This document shows, piece by piece, positions 57,000-64,000 of a stretch of DNA of 64,000 nucleotides. Source of the stretch: JBCCMQ01 sp039026235 (lineage in GTDB: Bacteria > Pseudomonadota > Alphaproteobacteria > Rhodobacterales > Rhodobacteraceae); contig JBCCMQ010000007.1 of the NCBI GenBank assembly GCA_039026235.1, positions 1-64,000 on the forward strand. Direction: 5' to 3'. The notes beneath the pieces were generated by a model. The model saw only the letters and a list, made by a program, of their open reading frames with translations. It had not been told where the DNA came from and ran no database searches. Each line of letters opens with the position of its first letter. Position 1 is the first letter of the stretch. Position numbers and translations under genes: made by a program.

Positions 57000-59769
57000 G
57001 CGAGCGACCGACCAAGGACATTCAGACGATCTTGTTCTGGACCCGGTTCGGATATTCGATACCGAAGCGGTCCAGAAAGTGTTTGCATCGGACCTTTCAA
57101 AAGAGGCTCCTGCCCGGACAACGCGTGGGCAGGCCGTTGCAATCCTGAAGTCCGAGATCGAGCGTGGGCTGGCTGAGATCGCCAGGGCCGTATCCAAGGA
57201 TCCGATGAATTCCGGGCCAGTCATCCGCTCTTACGCCCATCTGACCGATCAGGTGGTCAGATGCGTGTTTTTGGTTGCTACTGAATATGTTCACCCATCC
57301 GACAGCCGGTCGGGGCGAGAGCAGATTTCCGTTCTTGCGGTCGGCGGATACGGGCGCCGCGAAATGGCGCCCTTTTCCGACGTAGATCTGCTGTTTCTCT
57401 TCCCATACAAGGTCTCCGACTGGGCAAAGAGCGCGATCAAGTCGATGCTCTATATGATGTGGGACCTGAAGCTAAAGGTTGGCCACGCAAGTCGCACGAT
57501 CCGTGAATGCATCAAACAGGGGCGCGACGATTATACAATCCGCACGGCGCTTCTTGAAAACCGTCTGGTCTGCGGTGATGCAGGTCCCGCTGAGACGCTT
57601 CAACAACGGCTTTGGGACGATCTTATACGCGGTTCAGCATCCGAATTCATCGAGGCGAAACTGGCCGAGCGCGCGGCGCGCCATAAGAAGCAGGGCGGAC
57701 AGCGCTATATGACCGAGCCCAATGTAAAGGAGGGCAAAGGCGGCCAACGCGACCTGCAGTCACTGTTCTGGATCGCGAAGTACATTCACCGGGTAAAGTC
57801 CGTTGACGAGCTGCAGCAGCTGGGGCTTTTCAGCGCCACGGAATTCGGTCAGTTCAAAAGGGCCGAGACCTTTTTGTGGGCCGTTCGTATCCAGCTGCAT
57901 TTGATTGCTGGACGCGCTCTTGAGCAGCTGACATTCGACATGCAAGTGGTGATTGCAGAGCGCCTGGGATATACAGACTATGGCGGCAGGCGTGCGGTCG
58001 AGCACTTTATGCAGGACTACTTCATCCACGCCACAGCGGTTGGCGAATTGACGCGAATTTTCCTCACAGCGCTTGAAGCCAGCCACGTGAAGATCGCGCC
58101 GTCGCTTGTGGGCTTTTTCCAACGCCGGAAGCGCGTGCGCGACGGCTATGCGATCAAGCAGAACCGGCTGACCTTTGCGGATGAAGGCGACTTTCTGTCA
58201 GATCGGCTGAACCTGCTCCGCATCTTCGAAGAGGCGCTGCGCACCGGGTACCTTTTGCATCCCGACGCCATGCGTCTGATCTCGGCAAACCTGCAACTGA
58301 TCAATGACAACATGCGCCGCGACCCCGAGGCGAACAGGATCTTTCTGGGTTTGCTGCTGAAGCACGGCAATCCCGAACGGGCACTGCGGCGTATGAACGA
58401 GCTTGGCGTTCTCGCCACGTTTATCCCGGAGTTTGCGCCAGTCGTCGCGATGATGCAGTTCAACATGTATCACCACTACACCGTCGATGAGCACACGATT
58501 CAATGTATCTCGACGCTGGCTCAAATCGAACGGGGCGAACTGGTCGAAGAGCTGCCAGTGGCCAGCCGCATCCTTGAAAATGGGATCAACCGCCGGATCA
58601 TCTACCTGGCCCTTTTCTTTCACGATATCGGCAAGGGGCGTGATGAAGACCATTCGGTGCTTGGCGCCCAGATCGCGCGCCGGGTTTGTCCGCGTCTGGG
58701 CCTGAGGGCGGAAGAATGTGAAACCGTCGAGTGGCTGGTCCGATACCACCTGCTGATGTCGGACATGGCCCAGAAGCGCGATCTGTCGGATCTTCGCACG
58801 GTTCGGGATTTTGCCAAGGCGGTCCGCACGGTCAAACGGTTGGATCTGCTGACGGTGCTAACGGTCTGCGATATCCGTGGCGTGGGTCCCGGCACATGGA
58901 ATAACTGGAAGGCGATGCTTCTGCGCCAGCTGTATCGCGAGACGGCAAGCGCGCTTGAAACCGGGCTGGAAGAGGTCAATCGCGAAACCCGCGAGACCGA
59001 AGCAAAGAAGGCGCTGCGCAGTGCACTGGAAAGCTGGCCACGGGCGGATCTTCGTGCAGAAATCGCGCGCCACTATGGACCCTACTGGCAGGGCATGCCA
59101 ACCGAGACCCATATCATCATGGCTGATTTGCTGCGCGACGTTGGTGAAGGTGATGTCAGGATCCAATTGGCGCCCGACGAAGACCGCGACGCGACGCAGG
59201 TCTGTTTTGCGATGTCCGATCACCCGGGGATCTTTTCGCGGCTTTCGGGGGCTTTGGCACTAGTCGGCGCCAATGTCGTCGACGCGCGTACCTACACCTC
59301 AAAAGACGGATATGTCACGTCGGCCTTTTGGGTGCAGGATGCCGAAGGGAAGCCCTATGAGGCTGAACGCCTGCCGCGGCTGCGCACCATGATCGAGAAT
59401 ACCCTGCATGGCAAGGTCGTGGCGCAAGACGCGCTGCGGTCGCGCGACAGGTTCCGCAAGCGTGAGAGCGCCTTCCGCGTGCCGACCTCAATCAGCTTCG
59501 ACAATGAGGGATCCGAGATCTACACGATCATCGAAGTTGATACGCGCGACCGGCCCGGGCTTTTGTTTGACGTGACCCGCACCCTGGCGAACGCGAACCT
59601 CTACATCGCCAGTGCGGTAATCGCGACTTACGGCGCCCAGGCGGTCGACACTTTCTACGTGAAGGACATGTTCGGCCTGAAGGTCCATGCCGAGAACCGC
59701 CAGAAAGCACTGGAGAAAAAACTCCGGACGGCGATAGAGAAAGGCGTCGAGCAGGCGGTCGAGGGATGA
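56962..59769 (+). CDS. glnD: Bifunctional uridylyltransferase/uridylyl-removing enzyme (PII)
   Basis: GlnD senses glutamine and adds or removes UMP on PII, setting the nitrogen response. The 935-residue protein has the nucleotidyltransferase domain (VGGYGRREMAPFSDVDLLFL), the GlnD-specific central part (EPNVKEGKGGQRDLQSLFW), the HD hydrolase domain (FFHDIGKGRDEDHSVLGA) and two C-terminal ACT domains (CFAMSDHPGIFSRLSGALA and EVDTRDRPGLLFDVTRTLA). The start is a TTG at 56962 with an AGGTGG Shine-Dalgarno six bases before it, inside the lipoprotein gene; no nearby in-frame ATG exists. Its stop overlaps the murJ ATG by four bases. Confidence 0.97.
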   Translation: MTPRQDHSLLASERATDQGHSDDLVLDPVRIFDTEAVQKVFASDLSKEAPARTTRGQAVAILKSEIERGLAEIARAVSKDPMNSGPVIRSYAHLTDQVVRCVFLVATEYVHPSDSRSGREQISVLAVGGYGRREMAPFSDVDLLFLFPYKVSDWAKSAIKSMLYMMWDLKLKVGHASRTIRECIKQGRDDYTIRTALLENRLVCGDAGPAETLQQRLWDDLIRGSASEFIEAKLAERAARHKKQGGQRYMTEPNVKEGKGGQRDLQSLFWIAKYIHRVKSVDELQQLGLFSATEFGQFKRAETFLWAVRIQLHLIAGRALEQLTFDMQVVIAERLGYTDYGGRRAVEHFMQDYFIHATAVGELTRIFLTALEASHVKIAPSLVGFFQRRKRVRDGYAIKQNRLTFADEGDFLSDRLNLLRIFEEALRTGYLLHPDAMRLISANLQLINDNMRRDPEANRIFLGLLLKHGNPERALRRMNELGVLATFIPEFAPVVAMMQFNMYHHYTVDEHTIQCISTLAQIERGELVEELPVASRILENGINRRIIYLALFFHDIGKGRDEDHSVLGAQIARRVCPRLGLRAEECETVEWLVRYHLLMSDMAQKRDLSDLRTVRDFAKAVRTVKRLDLLTVLTVCDIRGVGPGTWNNWKAMLLRQLYRETASALETGLEEVNRETRETEAKKALRSALESWPRADLRAEIARHYGPYWQGMPTETHIIMADLLRDVGEGDVRIQLAPDEDRDATQVCFAMSDHPGIFSRLSGALALVGANVVDARTYTSKDGYVTSAFWVQDAEGKPYEAERLPRLRTMIENTLHGKVVAQDALRSRDRFRKRESAFRVPTSISFDNEGSEIYTIIEVDTRDRPGLLFDVTRTLANANLYIASAVIATYGAQAVDTFYVKDMFGLKVHAENRQKALEKKLRTAIEKGVEQAVEG

Positions 59770-61304
59770 AAGCCATACGGCTTGGGAGTGCGTTTCTGAC
59801 GGTAGGTGTCTGGACGCTCGCCAGCCGCGTGTTGGGTTTTTTGCGCGATATTCTGATTGCAGCGTTCCTGGGGTCAGGGCCCGTCGCCGAGGCGTTTCTG
59901 ATTGCTTTTGCCCTGCCCAACATGTTTCGCCGCTTCTTTGCCGAAGGCGCCTTCAACATGGCATTCGTTCCCATGTTCTCGAAGAAACTGGACGGGCGGG
60001 AAGATGCGCTCGGGTTTGCCGAAGATGCGTTTTCGGCGATGGCGGCCTTTCTGACGGTCTTCACGCTTATTGCCCTCGCGCTGATGCCCTGGCTGGTGCT
60101 GGCCATGGCTGGCGGGTTTGCCGGTGACGGCCGGCTGGAAATGGCGACGTTGTTCGGAAGAATTGCCTTTCCCTACATCCTGTTCATTTCCCTTGCCGCC
60201 CTGCTCAGCGGGGTTCTGAATGCCAGTGGCCGGTTTGTGGCGGCAGCAGCGGCCCCCGTCCTTTTGAATGTGATTTTTGTGGTCGTGCTCGTCGCGGCAA
60301 ACAGCTTGGACTGGTCGATCGGTCTTGCGCTCAGTTGGGCCGTGCCTTTGGCCGGCGTGGCGCAACTGGGTTTGGTCTGGCAGGCGGCCGCGCGTGCCGG
60401 CTTTGCCCTTCGCCTGAAGCGCCCAGCACTTACGCCAGATCTGCGTCGGCTGGCAATCATTGCCGCGCCGGCGGCGCTCGCCGGGGGTGTGGTACAGGTC
60501 AACCTGCTGATCGGGCGGCAGGTTGCCAGCTTCTTTGACGGCGCAATTGTCTGGTTGAGCATGGCCGACCGGCTATATCAGCTTCCGCTGGGCGTTGTGG
60601 GCATCGCCATCGGCGTTGTGCTTCTGCCCGATTTGTCCCGGCGTTTGCGCGCCGACGACACCGATGGGGGTCGCCGGGCCCTTGCGCGCGCGACCGAGAT
60701 ATCGATCGGACTAACGCTTCCAGCGGCTGTCGCATTGGCAGTCATTCCCGAAGCGCTGGTGAGTGTGCTTTTTGAGCGCGGAGCCTTTACCACGGCGGAC
60801 ACTGCGGCGACTGCTCTTGCTTTGGCCGTTTACGCTGTGGGTCTGCCCGCGTTTGTCCTGCAAAAAGTTCTGCAGCCGCTTTTCTTCGCCCGCGAAGACA
60901 CTCGTCGGCCGTTTTACTATGCGCTTGCCGCTATGGTGATAAACGCTGGCGTTGCCATCGGTCTGGCACCGATGATGGGTTACCTGGCCGCCGCGCTTGG
61001 CACCAGCGTGGCCGGGTGGGCCATGGTCATTCTTCTGTGGCGTGGCAGTCGCGGGATGGGACATGCGGCCGAAATGGACACACAGGTATTTCGCAGACTT
61101 TTCCGAGTACTTGTGGCGTCAATTGTCATGGGTGCAGCGCTTTGGCTTGCAGAGTTTGCCTTGTCGGATTGGCTGGTGCGGGAAGGCGCTCGGTATATCG
61201 CGCTGTCCGTGTTGGTCGCCTTGGGGGTTGGTGTCTATGGGGCTGTTGCGATCGTGCTCGGCGCCATTTCACCCTCTGAGGTGCGCGCCGCGATAACGCG
61301 CTAG
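59766..61304 (+). CDS. murJ: Lipid II flippase MurJ
   Basis: MurJ (MviN) flips the peptidoglycan precursor lipid II across the inner membrane. The 512-residue protein has about 14 hydrophobic helices and the family motifs SRVLGFLRDILIAAFLG, FALPNMFRRFFAEGAFNMAFVPMFS, FPYILFISLAALLSGVLNA and the RQVASFFDGAIVWLSMADRLYQLPLGVVGIAIGVVLLPDLSR region. Its start overlaps the glnD stop and its stop overlaps the convergent rhomboid stop. The glnD-murJ order followed by trpS is a typical Rhodobacterales neighbourhood. Confidence 0.97.
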   Translation: MKAIRLGSAFLTVGVWTLASRVLGFLRDILIAAFLGSGPVAEAFLIAFALPNMFRRFFAEGAFNMAFVPMFSKKLDGREDALGFAEDAFSAMAAFLTVFTLIALALMPWLVLAMAGGFAGDGRLEMATLFGRIAFPYILFISLAALLSGVLNASGRFVAAAAAPVLLNVIFVVVLVAANSLDWSIGLALSWAVPLAGVAQLGLVWQAAARAGFALRLKRPALTPDLRRLAIIAAPAALAGGVVQVNLLIGRQVASFFDGAIVWLSMADRLYQLPLGVVGIAIGVVLLPDLSRRLRADDTDGGRRALARATEISIGLTLPAAVALAVIPEALVSVLFERGAFTTADTAATALALAVYAVGLPAFVLQKVLQPLFFAREDTRRPFYYALAAMVINAGVAIGLAPMMGYLAAALGTSVAGWAMVILLWRGSRGMGHAAEMDTQVFRRLFRVLVASIVMGAALWLAEFALSDWLVREGARYIALSVLVALGVGVYGAVAIVLGAISPSEVRAAITR

Positions 61305-61987
61305 CGCCGCCGTATCCGCTGAAGCAGCCGACCCCAACCGCCGGGGCTGAGAACAAACGACAAAGCGAAGCCCGTGGCAAAACCACCGATGTCGGCCACC
61401 CAATCGTTGCCCGTACCGAAGAGCACCGCAAAGAGCAGTTGGATGCCCATAAGCATGCCAATCAAAGTGAATGCGCGGTACTGGTTTTCCCCGACGGCAC
61501 CAAAGCTCAGCCACAGAATGAAGCTGTAGGCCCCAATCAGACCGTAGACCGCCGGAAACCCTCCAACCAGCGGAAACGGATCATCCAAAGCGATAGCATA
61601 GAGAAGCGCGCCGCCCGCAGCCGAACCAAAGAATAGCCCGATCAAAGCCAATGGGCTGAACACCCGCCCCACGATGTTCCCAAGCGCCAACAGGAAAACC
61701 ACCACAAACAGCATCTGGGTGAAGCTCAGGTGCACGAACGGATAGCTGAAGAATCGAACTATTAGGCCCGACGGCGCGGGGCCATCGCCAAGGGCCATCT
61801 GAATGAGGACCGTGAAGAAACCGAACTCTTCAACGGCCATCTGGCGCCAGCCAATGGCGTCCGGCCCGCCGATCAATCCCTGCGCACCCGCTGTGAAGAT
61901 GACTTCGATGCCGAATATCACCAGCGCCAGCGCCGCAACCACCGGCGGAAGAGGGTTAAACGGCGATGGAGGAGGATTATCGGACAT
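61301..61987 (-). CDS. Rhomboid-like membrane protein lacking the catalytic dyad
   Basis: A 228-residue protein with six predicted membrane helices and the overall rhomboid layout, including FGFFTVLIQMALGDGP, VHLSFTQMLFVVVFLLALGNIVGRVFS and GLIGAYSFILWL. The serine motif GASGA reads GGFPA (F144 where Ser should be) and the second-site histidine (AHxGG) reads ADIGG (D199). It therefore cannot be a serine protease and is better seen as an iRhom/pseudorhomboid. Rhodobacterales relatives may share the His loss. It is convergent with murJ and divergent from trpS. Confidence 0.85.
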   Translation of the reverse strand: MSDNPPPSPFNPLPPVVAALALVIFGIEVIFTAGAQGLIGGPDAIGWRQMAVEEFGFFTVLIQMALGDGPAPSGLIVRFFSYPFVHLSFTQMLFVVVFLLALGNIVGRVFSPLALIGLFFGSAAGGALLYAIALDDPFPLVGGFPAVYGLIGAYSFILWLSFGAVGENQYRAFTLIGMLMGIQLLFAVLFGTGNDWVADIGGFATGFALSFVLSPGGWGRLLQRIRRR

Positions 61988-62070
61988 TCAGGGAGCCAGG
62001 GCCTTGGTTGACGCTAATTGGTCGTGGGGATATGCGACGCGGGCCGAAAAATCCATACGGGAGACAGTCC

Positions 62071-63117
62071 TTGACACTCGGTGAAGAAAGCTTTCCGCAG
62101 GGAACTCCCGGTTTCACACCACGGGTCTTCTCGGGCATCCAGCCATCCGGCGGTCTGACACTTGGAAACTATCTTGGTGCGATAAGACGGTTCGTGGACA
62201 TGCAGGAGAGCGGTTTTGAGACCATCTACTGCATGGTCGATCTTCACGCGATCTCGGTCTGGCAGGATCCCGACGCACTTCGCCGCAGCACGCGCGAGGT
62301 GGCAGCGGGCTTTATGGCGGCCGGTCTCGACCCGACCAAGTCAATCCTGTTCAACCAAAGCCAGGTGCCCGAACACGTCCAGCTAGGCTGGGTGTTCAGC
62401 TGCGTGGCACGCATGGGCTGGATGCAGCGAATGACCCAGTGGAAAGACAAAGCCGGGAAGAACGCTGAGAATTCCTCTCTCGGGCTCTTTGCCTATCCCG
62501 CACTGATGGCAGCCGACATTCTGGTCTACCACGCGACCCATGTGCCCGTGGGCGACGACCAGAAACAGCACCTTGAGCTGACACGCGATATCGCAACCAA
62601 GTTCAACAATGACTTCAAAGTGGATTTCTTCCCGATCACCGAACCGGTGATACGCGGGGCAGCAACACGCATCATGAGCTTGCGCGACGGATCCAAGAAG
62701 ATGTCAAAGTCGGATCCGTCGGACATGTCACGTATCAACATGACGGACACCGCTGATACGATTGCCAAAAAGATCCGCAAGGCAAAGACCGACCCTGATG
62801 CCTTACCGTCCGAGACGGCCGGGCTAGACGACAGGCCGGAAGCCCGGAACCTGGTGAACATCTATGCTGCGTTGTCTGACGTGTCCCTTGATGCGGCGGT
62901 CTCCGAAGTCGGCGGGCAGCCATTTTCCGTCTTCAAGCCCAGGCTGGCAGATCTTGCGGTGGCAAAGCTCGCACCGATTGCCGGTGAGATGGCGCGCCTG
63001 ATGGAAGATTCAGCTCAGATCGACCGCATTCTGAGTGAAGGCGCAGAACAAGCGCGCGCCGTCGCGACACCGATTTTGCGGCGCACCTACGAAATTGTAG
63101 GAATGCTGGGCACATGA
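62071..63117 (+). CDS. trpS: Tryptophan-tRNA ligase
   Basis: TrpS charges tRNA-Trp. From the TTG at 62071 the protein has 348 residues. It has the HIGH-like signature FSGIQPSGGLTLGNYLGAI (T at the first histidine, as in Bacillus TrpS), CMVDLHAISVWQDP, the KMSKS loop (SKKMSKSDPSD), and AVAKLAPIAGEM near the end. The TTG is preferred because GGGAG lies seven bases before it and the protein then begins like relatives. An in-frame ATG at 62032 and a further opening at 61966 are possible. The stop overlaps the start of the broken GNAT gene. Confidence 0.95.
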   Translation: MTLGEESFPQGTPGFTPRVFSGIQPSGGLTLGNYLGAIRRFVDMQESGFETIYCMVDLHAISVWQDPDALRRSTREVAAGFMAAGLDPTKSILFNQSQVPEHVQLGWVFSCVARMGWMQRMTQWKDKAGKNAENSSLGLFAYPALMAADILVYHATHVPVGDDQKQHLELTRDIATKFNNDFKVDFFPITEPVIRGAATRIMSLRDGSKKMSKSDPSDMSRINMTDTADTIAKKIRKAKTDPDALPSETAGLDDRPEARNLVNIYAALSDVSLDAAVSEVGGQPFSVFKPRLADLAVAKLAPIAGEMARLMEDSAQIDRILSEGAEQARAVATPILRRTYEIVGMLGT

Positions 63118-63715
63118 ACGAACCCTGGCCACCAGAGGTCGTCCTAAGTGGGCAACATGTAGAACTCCGCCCCTTCATCCGGACCATGCTGAGGCCCTAA
63201 GCGCCGCATCGGCCGACGGCGATCTTGACCGTCTTTGGTACACGAGCGTGCCGTCCCCTGCTGAGGTCCCAGTCGAAATTGCCCGCCGCCTTGCGCTGCG
63301 TGCGAAGGGTTCCATGCTACCGTTTTCGGTCTTTGACCCGGCGTCAGGTAAAGCGGTCGGAATGACGACCTACATGAACATCGAAGCCGAGACACCGCGA
63401 CTGGAGATCGGATCGACGTGGTACGCCAAATCTGTCCAGCGCACGGCACTGAACACGGAATGCAAAATTCTGATGCTAACCCATGCCTTCGAGGAACTGG
63501 GCTGCATCGCGGTCGAATTCCGCACGCACTTCATCAACATGCAAAGCCGTCGTGCAATCGAAAGGCTTGGGGCCAAGCTTGACGGTGTGCTGCGGTCGCA
63601 TCTCGTGATGCCCAATGGCACGCTCAGGGACACCGCAGTCTACTCCATCGTTGCCAGTGAATGGCCGACCGTGCGTGCGCATTTGCAATGGATGCTTGAA
63701 AAACCCCGATATTAA
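63114..63715 (+). pseudogene. GNAT-family acetyltransferase, frameshifted near the N-terminus
   Basis: The reading frame opens at the ATG at 63114 (MNEPWPPEVVLSGQHVELRP), overlapping the trpS stop, but reaches a stop after 29 codons. The adjacent frame continues with the expected LHPDHAEALSAASADGDLDRLWYTSVPSPAE and then a RimJ/RimL-like GNAT domain (FVFDPASG..., EIGSTWY, NTECKILMLTHAFEELGCIAVEFRTHFIN, SRRAIERLGAKLDGVLRSH) to 63715. One missing C in the C-run at 63170-63173 explains it: one extra base restores a continuous about 200-residue protein. It is either a true disabling mutation, a phase-variable site, or a sequencing error. Confidence 0.85.
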
Positions 63716-63810
63716 GCGCCTATGTGCGATTGCGCACCGTTATTGGGCTGTTTTTTGGACTTCTTGACTCTGCTGGGTTCCTTATCTGTTGGCGGGAAGG
63801 GAGCCACACC

Positions 63811-64000
63811 ATGCGTTATCAAGCCCCAAAGGACATGCGGATCGGGCATGTCCATCTGCGTGTGTCCGATCTCGAACGGTCGATTGCATTCTATAGAGAT
63901 GTCATCGGCCTGGACGTCGTCCAGCGCTATGGAGCTCAGGCCGCGTTTCTGTCCGCCGGCGGCTACCACCATCACATCGGTCTGAATACGTGGCAAAGCA
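63811..64000 (+). CDS. Glyoxalase/VOC-family protein (partial, runs off the window)
   Basis: The first about 63 codons of a vicinal-oxygen-chelate protein. MRYQAPKDMRIGHVHLRVSDLERSIAFYRDVIGLDVVQRYGAQAAFLSAGGYHHHIGLNTW holds the canonical betaalphabeta module, with the metal-ligand histidine H14 and a second candidate in the GGYHHHIGLNTW strand, a wording typical of catechol 2,3-dioxygenase-like and glyoxalase-like proteins. A GGGAAGGGAG Shine-Dalgarno precedes the ATG. The 3' part lies outside the window, so domain number and substrate cannot be judged. Confidence 0.87.
   Translation, partial: MRYQAPKDMRIGHVHLRVSDLERSIAFYRDVIGLDVVQRYGAQAAFLSAGGYHHHIGLNTWQS

Noticed and set aside
63726..63746. 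Short GTGCG/CGCAC hairpin after the GNAT gene as a terminator
   Set aside because: The stem has only five pairs and the T-run is about 15 bases away, too far for intrinsic termination.
1..64000. CRISPR arrays, prophage, IS transposase or integrase genes
   Set aside because: No regularly spaced repeats and no recognisable transposase, integrase or phage structural motifs were found; the only repeat pair is the 36-bp inverted repeat at 4353/6064.

Overview
The window is a 64 kb stretch of chromosome from an alphaproteobacterium, almost certainly Rhodobacteraceae (Roseobacter/Rhodobacter lineage). The reasons are a CtaD whose functional residues sit one position from Rhodobacter sphaeroides numbering, a RpoHII-type sigma factor with an RpoE-like promoter, a SAM-II riboswitch before metZ, CtrA-type boxes, a VPLPA-CTERM protein and generally GC-rich coding sequence. 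It is mostly core genome with dense coding. I see no prophage, IS transposase, CRISPR array or rRNA.

Layout. 1-4.3 kb: tRNA-Leu(GAG), lipB, a VPLPA-CTERM secreted protein, ctaD and a DUF2244 membrane protein. 4.35-6.1 kb: a lower-GC LysR/NTF2-like pair bracketed by two 36-bp inverted repeats. 6.2-12.7 kb: yqeY, carA, a c-di-GMP-type (MshEN) glycosyltransferase with a perfect CtrA box, a GntR regulator, a pyrimidine nucleotidase-like HAD protein and a UbiH-family hydroxylase. 12.7-17.9 kb: class V aminotransferase, an overlapping Lrp pair divergent from ilvC, an ArsR/SRPBCC pair and a DMT exporter. 17.9-27.7 kb (minus strand): glmM, SleB-type hydrolase, PPDK-like protein, glyS, a GltS-type symporter, a small anchored protein and glyQ. 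27.8-36.4 kb: a degenerate trypsin-like secreted protein, trkH, folE2, SAM-II-controlled metZ, an alpha/beta hydrolase, a GST, and a divergent DUF6428-like/ArsR pair around a large palindrome. 36.4-43 kb: yciB, a DMT permease, ftsY, two tandem secreted four-cysteine paralogues, xseA and purD. 43-50 kb: M3 peptidase, membrane-anchored ThiF/MoeB protein, dut, coaBC, a 3-hydroxyisobutyrate dehydrogenase-like enzyme and rpoH2. 50-64 kb: cobU, a CobC-like phosphatase, a GST with a cysteine-rich tail, comM, gshB, yraN, rsmI, a lipoprotein PBP activator, glnD, murJ, a catalytically dead rhomboid, trpS, a frameshifted GNAT gene and the start of a glyoxalase-family gene.

How the genes work together. 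The clearest themes are cell-envelope building (glmM, murJ, hydrolase, LpoA-like lipoprotein, glycosyltransferase), nucleotide and amino-acid metabolism (carA, purD, dut, ilvC, metZ, glnD), translation (glyQ/glyS, trpS, tRNA-Leu, rsmI) and stress/redox (rpoH2, gshB, two GSTs, ArsR modules). No single large novel system stands out. The best candidates for undescribed biology are the inverted-repeat-bounded LysR/NTF2-like cassette, the tandem secreted four-cysteine pair beside ftsY, the Cys-tailed ArsR/DUF6428-like pair with its 40-bp palindrome, the CtrA-boxed MshEN-glycosyltransferase, and two enzyme-derived proteins that have lost their catalytic residues (trypsin-like and rhomboid). All family assignments come from reading motifs by eye; no database search was run.
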